Notes under the pieces: model-generated
What the model was told of the DNA's origin: nothing
Databases searched by the model: none
The model's input: only the letters and a program-made list of their open reading frames with translations
Translations under genes and position numbers: made by a program
Shown here: piece after piece, positions 20,674-28,773 of the stretch
Layout: the number at the start of each line of letters is the position of its first letter
How positions within the stretch are numbered: position 1 is the first letter of the stretch
Assembly: GCF_033898505.1 (NCBI RefSeq)
Contig: NZ_JAXAFK010000006.1
Coordinates: forward strand, 186,001-250,000
Length of the DNA: 64,000 nt
DNA from: Pectobacterium carotovorum
GTDB taxonomy: Bacteria; Pseudomonadota; Gammaproteobacteria; Enterobacterales; Enterobacteriaceae
Reading direction: 5' to 3'

Positions 20674-21105
20674 ATGCAAGAGATTATGCCATTCATTAGC
20701 AAGCACCCTATTTTGAGCATTTCCTGGGTTGCACTGTTGGTTGCGGTTATTGTGCTTACTGTGAAGAGTAAACTGTCGAACGTGAAAGACGTGGTTCGCG
20801 GTGAAGCGATCCGCCTGATTAATAAAGAAGATGCTGTCATCGTTGATATCCGTAACCGTGACGACTATCGCCGTGGCCATATTGCCAACGCATTTAACCT
20901 GTTGCCGAACGACATTAAGAACGGCAGTGTAGGTGAACTTGAAAAACATAAGTCGCAACCGATTATCGTGGTATGCGCCAACGGCCTCTCTTCACGCGAA
21001 GCGGCCGAGAATTTGTTCAAAGCGGGTTTTGAGCGTGTGCAGGTGCTGAAAGACGGCCTGGCTGGCTGGAGTGGTGAGAATCTGCCTTTAGTCCGCGGCA
21101 AGTAA
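20674..21105 (+). CDS. yibN: Membrane-anchored rhodanese-like protein YibN
   Basis: YibN is a single-span inner-membrane protein with a cytoplasmic rhodanese domain; sulfurtransferase activity is plausible from the fold. A membrane segment lies at residues 10-27 ([18 protein letters not shown]). The rhodanese domain contains [19 protein letters not shown] and the active-site loop VCANGLSS with its cysteine. The 143 residues are the usual size. In E. coli it precedes grxC, secB and gpsA; here secB follows without grxC. Confidence 0.92.
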   Translation: MQEIMPFISKHPILSISWVALLVAVIVLTVKSKLSNVKDVVRGEAIRLINKEDAVIVDIRNRDDYRRGHIANAFNLLPNDIKNGSVGELEKHKSQPIIVVCANGLSSREAAENLFKAGFERVQVLKDGLAGWSGENLPLVRGK

Positions 21106-21144
21106 AACGGTTTGTGGTAAAACTATCCTCGTCGTGCCGTGTGT

Positions 21145-21188
21145 GATAAGTCATAGTGTTGTGGTAAGTCATAGTGCGATAAGTCATA
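21145..21188. repeat. Three short direct repeats upstream of secB
   Basis: The motif TAAGTCATA recurs three times (units beginning near 21145, 21163 and 21178, as GATAAGTCATAGTG, GGTAAGTCATAGTG and GATAAGTCATACG). Spacing is 18 and 15 bases. The repeats sit in the yibN-secB gap and could be slippage products or binding sites. Confidence 0.5.
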
Positions 21189-21326
21189 CGCAGCAAAAAT
21201 GGCAACGATTTGGCAGGATAACCGACAGGCTGATTGCAGTACGATAATGACAGAACTGTGCTGACGTCCGCCTACTTATGACGACGGAAGACGTCAAGAA
21301 AATCTAACAAAAGGGTATTACTTAAC

Positions 21327-21797
21327 ATGTCTGAACAAAACAACACAGAAATGGCTTTCCAAATCCAGCGCATCTACACCAAAGATATCTCTTTTGAAGC
21401 GCCGAATGCGCCTCAGGTGTTCCAGCAGGAATGGCAGCCCGAAGTAAAACTGGATCTGGATACGGCTTCCAGCCAACTGGCTGATGACATCTATGAAGTT
21501 GTTCTGCGTGTGACCGTAACGGCTTCTCTGGGTGAAGAAACTGCGTTTCTGTGTGAAGTTCAGCAAGGTGGTATCTTTACCGTTGGCGGTATTGAAGGGA
21601 CCCAACTGGCGCACTGCCTGGGCGCATACTGCCCGAACATTCTGTTCCCTTACGCGCGTGAGTGCATCACCAGTCTGGTTTCTCGCGGTACCTTCCCGCA
21701 GCTGAACCTGGCACCGGTTAACTTTGATGCGCTGTTCATGAACTACCTGCAGCAGCAGACCGAAGGTGAAGGCGCTGCGCAGCATCAGGATGCCTGA
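21327..21797 (+). CDS. secB: Protein-export chaperone SecB
   Basis: SecB is the tetrameric cytosolic chaperone that holds precursors unfolded and hands them to SecA. The 156 residues include [19 protein letters not shown] at the N-terminus and the ANFDAL-type C-terminal region ([14 protein letters not shown]). The ATG follows AAAAGGGTATTACTTAAC. The stop overlaps the gpsA start (TGATGA), indicating coupling in a secB-gpsA-cysE operon. Confidence 0.98.
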   Translation: MSEQNNTEMAFQIQRIYTKDISFEAPNAPQVFQQEWQPEVKLDLDTASSQLADDIYEVVLRVTVTASLGEETAFLCEVQQGGIFTVGGIEGTQLAHCLGAYCPNILFPYARECITSLVSRGTFPQLNLAPVNFDALFMNYLQQQTEGEGAAQHQDA

Positions 21798-22816
21798 TGA
21801 ACGCGTCTGACGCTTCCATGACCGTCATCGGTGCTGGTTCGTACGGCACCGCACTGGCCATTACGCTGGCGCGTAATGGCCATCGAGTTGTGCTGTGGGG
21901 CCACAACCCTGCACACATTCAGGCGTTACAGGCCGCTCGCTGTAATCAGGCGTTTCTGCCGGATGTGCCTTTCCCCGATTCGCTACAGCTGGAAACCAAT
22001 CTGGCGCAGGCGCTCGCTGCCAGCAGAAACGTGCTGGTTGTGGTGCCGAGCCATGTGTTTGGTGATGTTCTGCGTCAGTTGAAACCGCATTTGCGGGCCG
22101 ACGCGCGTATCGTGTGGGCGACAAAAGGACTGGAAGCGGAAACGGGACGCCTGTTGCAGGATGTCGCCCGCGAAGCGTTGGGCGAAACCATTCCGCTTGC
22201 GGTGGTATCCGGCCCGACATTTGCCAAAGAATTAGCGGCCGGTATGCCGACGGCTATTGCTCTGGCATCAACGGACAGTGAATTTGCCGACGACCTACAG
22301 CGACTGCTGCATTGTGGAAAGAGTTTCCGTGTGTACAGCAACCCGGATTTTATCGGCGTGCAGCTGGGCGGGGCGGTGAAAAACGTCATCGCTATCGGTG
22401 CTGGAATGTCTGACGGCATTGGGTTTGGCGCTAATGCGCGTACCGCATTGATCACTCGCGGGCTGGCGGAAATGACCCGACTTGGCACGGCGCTGGGTGC
22501 AGATCCCTCGACCTTCATGGGGATGGCTGGGCTTGGCGATCTGGTGCTGACTTGTACTGATAATCAGTCCCGTAACCGGCGCTTCGGTATGATGCTGGGG
22601 CAGGGAATGGATGTACAGAGCGCGCAGGATAGCATTGGTCAGGTTGTTGAAGGGTATCGCAATACGAAAGAGGTGCTGGCGTTAGCGCAGCGCTACGGCG
22701 TTGAAATGCCGATTACCGAACAACTCTGGCAAGTTCTGTATTGTGGAAAAGACGCCCGAGAGGCGGCGCTGAGCCTATTGGGGCGCACGCGTAAAGACGA
22801 AACCGCCAAGTTATAA
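21797..22816 (+). CDS. gpsA: Glycerol-3-phosphate dehydrogenase [NAD(P)+]
   Basis: GpsA reduces dihydroxyacetone phosphate to sn-glycerol 3-phosphate for phospholipid synthesis. The Rossmann motif [20 protein letters not shown] lies at residues 10-29; [11 protein letters not shown] and the catalytic lysine in [13 protein letters not shown] follow. The 339 residues match the family. It overlaps secB by one base and is followed by cysE after 147 bases. Confidence 0.98.
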   Translation: MNASDASMTVIGAGSYGTALAITLARNGHRVVLWGHNPAHIQALQAARCNQAFLPDVPFPDSLQLETNLAQALAASRNVLVVVPSHVFGDVLRQLKPHLRADARIVWATKGLEAETGRLLQDVAREALGETIPLAVVSGPTFAKELAAGMPTAIALASTDSEFADDLQRLLHCGKSFRVYSNPDFIGVQLGGAVKNVIAIGAGMSDGIGFGANARTALITRGLAEMTRLGTALGADPSTFMGMAGLGDLVLTCTDNQSRNRRFGMMLGQGMDVQSAQDSIGQVVEGYRNTKEVLALAQRYGVEMPITEQLWQVLYCGKDAREAALSLLGRTRKDETAKL

Positions 22817-22963
22817 AACACGTCGTTCTATGCTGAACTGGGCTTCCTAATCTGGGAGGCTCATAGTATCTTCATTTTCTTGTATGCGAGCGGTGGTGCT
22901 ATTAAGCCTGCCGTTTGAGAACAGATATACGTTGTGGTGTGTGGTATCTCGGAGAGTAAGGCA

Positions 22964-23785
22964 ATGTCGACAGAAGAACTGGAACTGGTCTGGACCAATA
23001 TCAAGGCAGAAGCGCGCAGTCTTGCAGACTGTGAACCGATGCTGGCCAGCTTTTTTCATGCCACGTTGCTGAAGCACGAGAATCTGGGTAGCGCACTGAG
23101 CTATATGCTGGCGAACAAGCTGGCAAATGCGATCATGCCCGCCATTGCCATTCGTGAAGTGGTGGAAGAAGCTTACCATGCCGATCCGCAGATGATCGTT
23201 TCTGCCGCGCGCGATATCCAGGCTGTCTGCCTGCGCGATCCAGCGGTGGATAAATATTCGACGCCGCTGCTCTACCTGAAAGGGTTTCATGCGTTGCAGG
23301 CGTATCGTATTGGCCACTGGCTTTGGTCGCAGGATCGTAAAGCGCTGGCGGTCTATTTCCAGAACCAGATCTCGGTTTCTTTCGGTGTCGATATCCACCC
23401 AGCGGCGAGAATCGGTTGCGGGATCATGCTCGATCATGCCACGGGTATTGTGATCGGCGAAACCGCCGTGGTTGAAAATGATGTCTCCATTCTGCAATCC
23501 GTGACGCTGGGCGGGACGGGTAAAACGAGCGGCGATCGTCACCCTAAAATTCGCGAAGGCGTGATGATTGGTGCTGGTGCGAAGATTCTGGGGAACATTG
23601 AGGTGGGATGTGGCGCGAAAATTGGCGCCGGTTCTGTCGTGCTGCAATCCGTTCCTCCACACACGACGGCGGCAGGTGTTCCAGCTCGTATCGTCGGTCG
23701 ACCAGAAAGCGATAAACCTGCTATGGACATGGATCAGTATTTCAACGGCATCAATCGTGGCTTCGAATACGGCGATGGAATCTAA
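22964..23785 (+). CDS. cysE: Serine O-acetyltransferase
   Basis: CysE acetylates L-serine with acetyl-CoA to O-acetylserine, the first committed step of cysteine synthesis, and is feedback-inhibited by cysteine in relatives. The N-terminal helical domain (LELVWTNIKAEARSLADCEP) is followed by left-handed beta-helix hexapeptide repeats with DIHPAARIG, the catalytic LDHATGIVIGE and GGTGKTSGDRHPKI. The ATG at 22964 (273 residues, as in E. coli) is preceded by TAAGG; the frame stays open 10 codons upstream but is not conserved. The C-terminal tail ends FEYGDGI, the segment that docks into CysK. Confidence 0.98.
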   Translation: MSTEELELVWTNIKAEARSLADCEPMLASFFHATLLKHENLGSALSYMLANKLANAIMPAIAIREVVEEAYHADPQMIVSAARDIQAVCLRDPAVDKYSTPLLYLKGFHALQAYRIGHWLWSQDRKALAVYFQNQISVSFGVDIHPAARIGCGIMLDHATGIVIGETAVVENDVSILQSVTLGGTGKTSGDRHPKIREGVMIGAGAKILGNIEVGCGAKIGAGSVVLQSVPPHTTAAGVPARIVGRPESDKPAMDMDQYFNGINRGFEYGDGI

Positions 23786-23848
23786 CCTCGCTGTGTAGGC
23801 GATTCACCGTTCTGTTTATCTATCTCGAACGGTTCCCCATCAGAGCAT

Positions 23849-23876
23849 AAACCACCGATAAATAAGGTGGTTTTTT
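23849..23876 (+). terminator. Rho-independent terminator of secB-gpsA-cysE
   Basis: AAACCACC (23849-23856) pairs with GGTGGTTT (23866-23873) around a 9-base loop, followed by T. It lies 64 bases after the cysE stop. Confidence 0.85.
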
Positions 23877-24092
23877 GTTATTTCGGCTAAGAAACGTCTG
23901 AAATCAGCGCTGAATTCACTATCTATTTAGGTAAAGTTGCTCTTTATCCCCTCATAATAGGCTGTTTTAGTTTCCCGTTTATATAGGCAGATTGCGTAAA
24001 CTGAACTATATATTTTGGTAACAACCAAGAATAGCTTTGCCTGGATTACCTTTGTTTGAATGGAATCGTGACGCTGTTACAGAGAACCTTAT
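23877..24092. other. pagP upstream region
   Basis: Together with the cysE terminator this leaves about 300 bases without a gene. The stretch is AT-rich. I looked for a PhoP box because pagP is PhoP-controlled in Salmonella and saw only GTTT-rich sequence near 23965-23985 without the right 11-base repeat spacing. No clear promoter was assigned. Confidence 0.4.
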
Positions 24093-24746
24093 ATGTACTT
24101 GAAGCGAATTTTAATCACGTTGAGTGTGGTTACACTACCCGTTGTGCCTTTTTTGAGCTATGCAGCAGAAAGCGTAAATAATGTAGGGACAAATAATACG
24201 AACAGCACGGTAAATCTTGCCCCTGTCGCGGTTGATTCCAATGGTTCGGCATCGGATAAGCAGAGTGAAAGCTGGTGGCAGAGAAGTAAAAATAACCTGT
24301 CTACGACTTGGAATTCACCGCAGAGCCACGACATTTATATCCCGGCAATTACCTGGCATAACCGCTGGACGTACGATAAAGAAAAGACGGATAGATATAA
24401 TGAAAGGCCGTGGGGCGCGGGTTACGGTGTCTCCCGTTTGGATAAGGACGGGGATTGGCACGGGCTTTATATCATGGCTTTTAAAGATTCCTTTAATAAA
24501 TGGGAACCTATCGGTGGCTATGGTTATGAAAAACGCTGGCGACCAACCAGCGATCAGGATTTTCAACTGGGGCTGGGTTTTACGGCTGGCGTAACGATGC
24601 GTGACAACTGGAACTATATTCCGATCCCTGTATTGCTGCCTCTGGCATCAATAAGTTATAACAAACTCTCTTTCCAGGCGACTTACATCCCTGGCACATA
24701 TAATAACGGTAATGTTTTCTTTGCCTGGTTAAGATGGCAGATTTAG
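24093..24746 (+). CDS. pagP: Lipid A palmitoyltransferase PagP
   Basis: PagP is an eight-strand outer-membrane barrel that moves a palmitate from phospholipid to lipid A, protecting against cationic antimicrobial peptides. An N-terminal signal peptide ([19 protein letters not shown], residues 6-24) is followed by a variable Asn/Ser-rich segment. The conserved domain starts at [13 protein letters not shown], including the catalytic histidine, and continues with [24 protein letters not shown] with the catalytic Asp-Ser, and ends [15 protein letters not shown]. At 217 residues it is about 30 longer than E. coli PagP because of that linker. It stands alone with an AT-rich gap on its right. Confidence 0.95.
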   Translation: MYLKRILITLSVVTLPVVPFLSYAAESVNNVGTNNTNSTVNLAPVAVDSNGSASDKQSESWWQRSKNNLSTTWNSPQSHDIYIPAITWHNRWTYDKEKTDRYNERPWGAGYGVSRLDKDGDWHGLYIMAFKDSFNKWEPIGGYGYEKRWRPTSDQDFQLGLGFTAGVTMRDNWNYIPIPVLLPLASISYNKLSFQATYIPGTYNNGNVFFAWLRWQI

Positions 24747-25151
24747 TGGTCTTTTCTTTTCATCAAGAATATTTTGATGTAAAGAAATGAATCCTAATAC
24801 AGCCTGTTAACGATCCCGTATTACTGGGATCGTTACTGCTTCGAATGGTTATAGGTTAACGAAATCGTATTATTCTACAATTCTTTGCTAAGTATTTATA
24901 TTTTCTAATACTATTTAGATTTTTATTATATGGCGTAGTTATTGAATTTTTTATTGATGAAACTATACTCAATCATTGGTTTGGGCTTGTTAAATTTTAG
25001 ATGAAATTTATAGCATGCTATAATTTTTGTGATATTTATTAATCGTGGATGTATCTAATAGATATTTAAAATGTATTTTTAACGCATTCTCTTAACGAGT
25101 AAAAGTAATTTTTTTAGGTTTTATGGATTAACTGAGATAAAGGGATTTTAT
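24747..25151. other. AT-rich non-coding stretch between pagP and hcp
   Basis: This 405-base region holds no credible gene. A 10-bp perfect inverted repeat (TAACGATCCC at 24808-24817 with GGGATCGTTA at 24826-24835) may end pagP transcription, though no T run follows. From about 24840 to 25150 the sequence is strongly AT-rich, consistent with the left flank of an acquired island and with H-NS binding, which is inference. The hcp promoter should lie here. Confidence 0.5.
24808..24835. terminator. Hairpin downstream of pagP
   Basis: A perfect 10-bp stem with an 8-base loop lies about 60 bases after the pagP stop. It lacks a T tract, so termination is only a possibility. Confidence 0.45.
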
Positions 25152-25631
25152 ATGGCAAATAATATTTATCTAACGTTGACGGGAAATCAACAAGGGAAAA
25201 TATCTGCTGAGTGTGGCACCATCGACTCGATTGGTAATAAGTATCAGATAAGGCATCAAGACCAAATTTTTGTTTTGCAATTCGATCATGCTATCAGTCG
25301 TAACCAAAATATTAATCATCAACCTATAACGTTCTGTAAACCCATTGATAAATCATCTCCGCTCTTGGGTAATGCTATAGCAAATAATGAAAAACTTGAG
25401 CTTTTGTTCGACTTTTACCGAACAGCGCAGACTGGAGTACAGGAGAAATATTATTCTGTTAAACTTATTGGAGCAGTTATAAGAAACATTGCCGTTTCCT
25501 ATCCACACGCTTTAACCCATGCAGAGAATCAACCAGAAGAAATGATATCTGTTGCTTATCAAAGCATAGATTGGCAACACCACATTGCTGGAACTGGTGG
25601 CTATAGTCTATGGGAAGAAAAGGTGTATTAA
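25152..25631 (+). CDS. hcp: Hcp family type VI secretion tube/effector protein (orphan)
   Basis: Hcp hexamers stack into the inner tube of the type VI secretion system and carry cargo effectors in the ring lumen. This 159-residue protein is of the enterobacterial Hcp type beginning MANNIYLTLTGNQQGKISA, with DSIGNKYQIRHQDQIFVLQF, HQPITFCKPIDKSSPLL, and the C-terminal HHIAGTGGYSLWEEKVY. The ATG has an AAAGGGA Shine-Dalgarno seven bases upstream. No other T6SS structural gene (tss, vgrG, clpV) lies in the window, so this is an orphan copy that would depend on a system encoded elsewhere. It is followed after 13 bases by a lysozyme-like gene and then a small membrane protein gene. Confidence 0.93.
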   Translation: MANNIYLTLTGNQQGKISAECGTIDSIGNKYQIRHQDQIFVLQFDHAISRNQNINHQPITFCKPIDKSSPLLGNAIANNEKLELLFDFYRTAQTGVQEKYYSVKLIGAVIRNIAVSYPHALTHAENQPEEMISVAYQSIDWQHHIAGTGGYSLWEEKVY

Positions 25632-25644
25632 TATAAAAGGAACG

Positions 25645-26364
25645 ATGGTGAAAGAAAATATTATCGTACGAAATAAATTTTGTGATATTTCTAAGGTTAG
25701 ATTTAGAAAATGGGACGAAATTGATGTTCTTTTCTGGAAGTTTGGTAAAAGCAATCCTGAAAGAAAGAGTGGTGGGTATTATTTAAATGCATATAAAGAC
25801 TCATATATTCAGTACAATAAAGAAAAAATAATAAAGTACTCCCATCAAGCTGGAATTCTTCCTGAGTTGCTCGGTGGTGTTGCTTGGATTGAGTCAGGTG
25901 GAATGCCAGAAGAATATAAATTTCAGGTTTTTGAGGTAAAACGGATTTTGAGATTAAAGTCATCCCCTGAAAATAAAACCTCTTTTGGTTCTGTTGCTAT
26001 GCAAATTCAAGTTGCAGCCAGAAATTTAGGATTAAATCCGGACACTTTGACAACGCGAGATCAGCTTGAATTAGCTACTTGTTTGATGGAGGACGACTTT
26101 AACCTCTGGATTGTTGCCCAGCATCTAAGAGATATGATCCTCTATGATTATCCTGATGTAGCAGCGCTTTACTTGAATGATGAACAGTACATGATGGCAG
26201 GAGTTCGTTACAACCGGGGTATACAGAGAAAGCTGAGTGAGTTTATTCGTTTCATTGATGCTAAACCGGAACGTGGCTCTATTGAATTCGACTACATTTC
26301 TTATGGAATACGATTACTGCAAATTAGAAACCATATAAGAAAACTCCTGGGGCTTGATATCTGA
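25645..26364 (+). CDS. Putative lysozyme-like (SLT/muramidase) type VI effector
   Basis: I do not recognise a named family, but the 239-residue protein has the pattern of a lysozyme or lytic transglycosylase fold. GILPELLGGVAWIESGG (residues 70-86) places Glu83 like the catalytic glutamate of SLT enzymes. SFGSVAMQIQVAARNLGL (113-130) resembles the GxxGLMQ block, and VRYNRG (187-192) resembles the AYNAG block. Start ATG 25645 follows AAAAGGA closely; an upstream frame to 25585 overlaps hcp and has no ribosome site. No signal peptide is seen, as expected for Hcp cargo. A role in cutting peptidoglycan of rival cells is inferred from the fold and from its place between hcp and a membrane protein. 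Codon use is AT-rich. Confidence 0.72.
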   Translation: MVKENIIVRNKFCDISKVRFRKWDEIDVLFWKFGKSNPERKSGGYYLNAYKDSYIQYNKEKIIKYSHQAGILPELLGGVAWIESGGMPEEYKFQVFEVKRILRLKSSPENKTSFGSVAMQIQVAARNLGLNPDTLTTRDQLELATCLMEDDFNLWIVAQHLRDMILYDYPDVAALYLNDEQYMMAGVRYNRGIQRKLSEFIRFIDAKPERGSIEFDYISYGIRLLQIRNHIRKLLGLDI

Positions 26365-26700
26365 ATGAAAATCAGTAAGGAAAATATTGTAGATGTTATC
26401 TCTATGGTGGGATATTTGGCATTTGCCTATTTTTCACTGGAGTTATTTTCGATCAACAAATATGACTGGATGATAGAACCGGGAGATTCTGTCTGTAGTA
26501 TTCTCCATCAGTCTTTCAGTAACCGTCTCTTACAGGCGGGTTTGGCGGCTCTATTTTTAATAACACCTCTATTTATTGCGCTAGCGCGTAATCTTTATAT
26601 GAGAAACCGCTATAAAACAGTTTATTACATGGTTGGTATACTGTGTGTCACTTTATACGGTGGTTGGCTTTTTTTTGGGCGGTTTGCGCTATGTGAATGA
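26365..26700 (+). CDS. Small membrane protein, candidate immunity protein
   Basis: This 111-residue protein has three likely membrane segments, at about residues 10-30 (VISMVGYLAFAYFSLELF), 57-77 (QAGLAALFLITPLFIALA) and 86-106 (VYYMVGILCVTLYGGWLFF). A loop containing two tryptophan/cysteine-bearing stretches lies between the first two. The ATG directly abuts the stop codon of the lysozyme-like gene (TGAATG), so translation is coupled. Position and membrane location suggest an immunity protein that protects the producer's own cell wall from the effector. No sequence family is recognised, so the function is an inference from context. Confidence 0.65.
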   Translation: MKISKENIVDVISMVGYLAFAYFSLELFSINKYDWMIEPGDSVCSILHQSFSNRLLQAGLAALFLITPLFIALARNLYMRNRYKTVYYMVGILCVTLYGGWLFFGRFALCE

Positions 26701-26864
26701 CGGATTTCGTCAAAATGATCTGATGTCATTGTAATTAATAACTATTAAAAAATTTTTAATACCTTTATGAATATCATGGGTAATAGCAATTTACTCTCAG
26801 AGGATAATGATATGAGCATCTGATGCTTTCAATTGTCCATTATTCACCCTGATGTAAACCATAT

Positions 26865-26885
26865 TGACTGAAATTCATTCAGTCA
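26865..26885 (+). promoter_or_regulatory. MetR-type binding site upstream of bioP
   Basis: TGACTGAA (26865-26872) and TTCAGTCA (26878-26885) form a perfect 8-bp inverted repeat whose core is TGAA-ATTCA-TTCA. This matches the MetR consensus TGAA-N5-TTCA, including T at the central position. The site lies 44 bases before the bioP start and just upstream of a TACAAT (26893-26898) that could be the -10 box. The regulator gene metR is the next gene downstream, convergent with bioP. Confidence 0.65.
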
Positions 26886-26928
26886 TCTCCGTTACAATGG
26901 CGAGACTTTTTCCTAAGCGGATGTTGTT

Positions 26929-27828
26929 GTGCCATTACTTACTATTACCACTATCTTGTGGGCATTTTCATTCAGCCTGATTGGCGAATATCTGGCAGGT
27001 CAGGTTGATAGCTGGTTTTCTGCGATGTTCCGCCTGACGGCGGCGGCAGTGGTGTTTTTGCCGTTCTTACGTCTGCGCGGCTACGCGCCACGCGTCATTT
27101 TCTTGTACCTGTTAGTTGGTGCTTGCCAACTAGGTATCATGTACCTGTTCGTCTTCCAGGCTTATCTGTACCTGACCGTACCTGAGTTTTTACTCTTTAC
27201 GGTGATGACGCCGCTGTACGTCACGCTGATTTATGATTTGCTTGCCCGGCAGCGTTTGCGCTGGGGCTATGTCATGAGCGCTCTGCTGGCGGTATTCGGC
27301 GCAGCCGTGATCCACTATCACGGTGTGAGTGAGCATTTCTGGTGGGGATTCCTGCTGGTACAGGCGGCTAACGTGTGTTTTGCTGCAGGTCAGGTTGGCT
27401 ACAAGCGCCTGATGGAGCTCTATCCCGTACCGCAGCACTGTGCGTTTTCCTGGTTTTATCTGGGCGCGGCGATCGTGACGATAACCGCGTGGCTGCTCTT
27501 CGGCAATCTGGATAAATTACCCACCACAACCTTGCAGTGGGGCGTACTGCTCTGGTTGGGGGTGGGTGCTTCCGGCCTGGGTTATTTTATGTGGAACTAC
27601 GGTGCAACTCAGGTGGATGCCGGAACGCTCAGCATAATGAATAACTTCCACGTGCCAGCGGGGCTCCTGGTCAACTTCGCTATCTGGCATAAAACGCCAG
27701 ACTGGCTGAGCTTTATCGTGGGGACGATAATTATCACGTCCTCACTGTGGGTACACCAGCGCTGGGTCGTGAAGCGTCCTTCACAAACGGTAAGTGCTCA
27801 CAAGCGTGCTGACGCGCCGAACGAATAA
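26929..27828 (+). CDS. bioP: Biotin transporter YigM/BioP (EamA/DMT family)
   Basis: The 299-residue protein is collinear with E. coli YigM, a high-affinity biotin transporter, and like it has about ten membrane segments in two EamA repeats. Landmarks include [38 protein letters not shown] and the second-repeat [17 protein letters not shown]. The start is GTG at 26929 with a TAAGCGG upstream; no in-frame ATG precedes it. Its last 95 bases overlap the 3' end of the convergent metR. E. coli yigM is also next to metR. A MetR-like box lies in the promoter region. Confidence 0.93.
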   Translation: MPLLTITTILWAFSFSLIGEYLAGQVDSWFSAMFRLTAAAVVFLPFLRLRGYAPRVIFLYLLVGACQLGIMYLFVFQAYLYLTVPEFLLFTVMTPLYVTLIYDLLARQRLRWGYVMSALLAVFGAAVIHYHGVSEHFWWGFLLVQAANVCFAAGQVGYKRLMELYPVPQHCAFSWFYLGAAIVTITAWLLFGNLDKLPTTTLQWGVLLWLGVGASGLGYFMWNYGATQVDAGTLSIMNNFHVPAGLLVNFAIWHKTPDWLSFIVGTIIITSSLWVHQRWVVKRPSQTVSAHKRADAPNE

Positions 27829-28669
27829 ACGCATCAATCACCGGTTGACGCTGCTCTCCGTCACGCACGGCGGCGTACAACCGGCTCCAAAGCCCATCAC
27901 CCAGCGATTTGGTTACAATCAGCCCCTGGCGCTCGAAGCTTTCCACCACCCAGTGCGGTAGCGCGGCGATGCCCATGCGAGCGGCAACCATCTGAATCAA
28001 CAGCAGTGTATTGTCCACGCTTTTCAGCGTAGGGCTGACGCCTGCCGGCTGCAAAAAGTGACGCCAGACATCCAGCCGTTGCCGCTGTACCGGATAGATC
28101 ATTAGGGTCTCGGCGGTGAAATCCTCCGGTTCGATTTTCTCCTTTTTGGCCAGCGGATGCTCGGGAGCCAGCACCAATCTGACTTCAAAATCAAACAGAG
28201 GCGAATAGTGCAGGCCACTGCGCGGCATGATGTCGGAAGTCATGACCAGATCTAGCTCGCCTTGCTGGAGCGCTGGCTGAGGATCGAACGTCACGCCCGA
28301 TTTAAAGTCCATCACTACCTGCGGCCAGTGCTGATGGAACTCGTCTAGCGCAGGCGTCAGCCACTGAATACAGCTATGGCACTCAATGGCCAAACGCAGC
28401 ATGGTTTGGTGCGGCTCATGGCAGGCCTGCAACGCCTGCTGGATTTGCGGTAACACCTGCTCTGCCAACTGCAACAGAATTTCTCCCTGAGGCGTAAAGC
28501 GCAACGGCTGGCTTTTACGCACGAATAGCCTGAACCCAAGGCGCTGTTCCAGATCGCTGAACTGGTGGGATAACGCCGATTGAGTTTGGTGAAGTGCAGC
28601 GGCAGCGGCGGCTAACGATCCGGTATTGCGCAGTGCTTGCAGCGTTCGCAGGTGTTTAAATTCGATCAT
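27734..28669 (-). CDS. metR: LysR-type regulator of methionine synthesis MetR
   Basis: MetR activates metE and other methionine genes with homocysteine as co-inducer. The N-terminal winged helix-turn-helix ([20 protein letters not shown], residues 14-33) and the C-terminal LysR substrate-binding domain are complete in 311 residues. The gene is divergent from metE, with 104 bases between the start codons that hold MetJ-type boxes and a TTCAC-N7-GTGAA inverted repeat. Its 3' end overlaps bioP by 95 bases on the opposite strand. Confidence 0.97.
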   Translation of the reverse strand: MIEFKHLRTLQALRNTGSLAAAAAALHQTQSALSHQFSDLEQRLGFRLFVRKSQPLRFTPQGEILLQLAEQVLPQIQQALQACHEPHQTMLRLAIECHSCIQWLTPALDEFHQHWPQVVMDFKSGVTFDPQPALQQGELDLVMTSDIMPRSGLHYSPLFDFEVRLVLAPEHPLAKKEKIEPEDFTAETLMIYPVQRQRLDVWRHFLQPAGVSPTLKSVDNTLLLIQMVAARMGIAALPHWVVESFERQGLIVTKSLGDGLWSRLYAAVRDGEQRQPVIDAFIRSARQHACEHLPFVKDASRPSAGVPTVRT

Positions 28670-28688
28670 GAGAGTCCTTCACAGTGAC

Positions 28689-28693
28689 AGTGA
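28689..28693. promoter_or_regulatory. Part of TTCAC-N7-GTGAA inverted repeat in the metR-metE gap
   Basis: The 17-base sequence TTCACAGTGACAGTGAA begins at about 28678 and ends near 28694 (this entry marks its right-hand portion). It is a symmetric element 10 bases upstream of metR and could be a LysR-type autoregulatory site. It does not fit the TGAA-N5-TTCA MetR consensus exactly. Confidence 0.35.
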
Positions 28694-28733
28694 ATAAATT
28701 GCGCTTGTGGTTACTACACTACCTGCGGATTAT

Positions 28734-28757
28734 GGATGTGTAAACATCTGGACGGCT
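28734..28757 (+). promoter_or_regulatory. Three tandem MetJ boxes upstream of metE
   Basis: Three consecutive octamers, GGATGTGT, AAACATCT and GGACGGCT, match the met box AGACGTCT at 5, 6 and 6 of 8 positions. Tandem octamers are the form bound by the MetJ-SAM repressor. They end 16 bases before the metE start codon. Confidence 0.7.
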
Positions 28758-28773
28758 AAATGAGGAATTAACG

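Noticed and set aside
21145..21188. Possible CRISPR-like array
   Set aside because: Units are only about 9-14 bases with very short gaps; no cas genes nearby.
22847..23662. 271-codon frame antisense to cysE
   Set aside because: Shadow of a well-identified gene; composition (His/Arg/Asn-rich) typical of antisense frames.
23965..23985. Possible PhoP box upstream of pagP
   Set aside because: GTTT motifs are present but not with the GTTTA-N5-GTTTA spacing.
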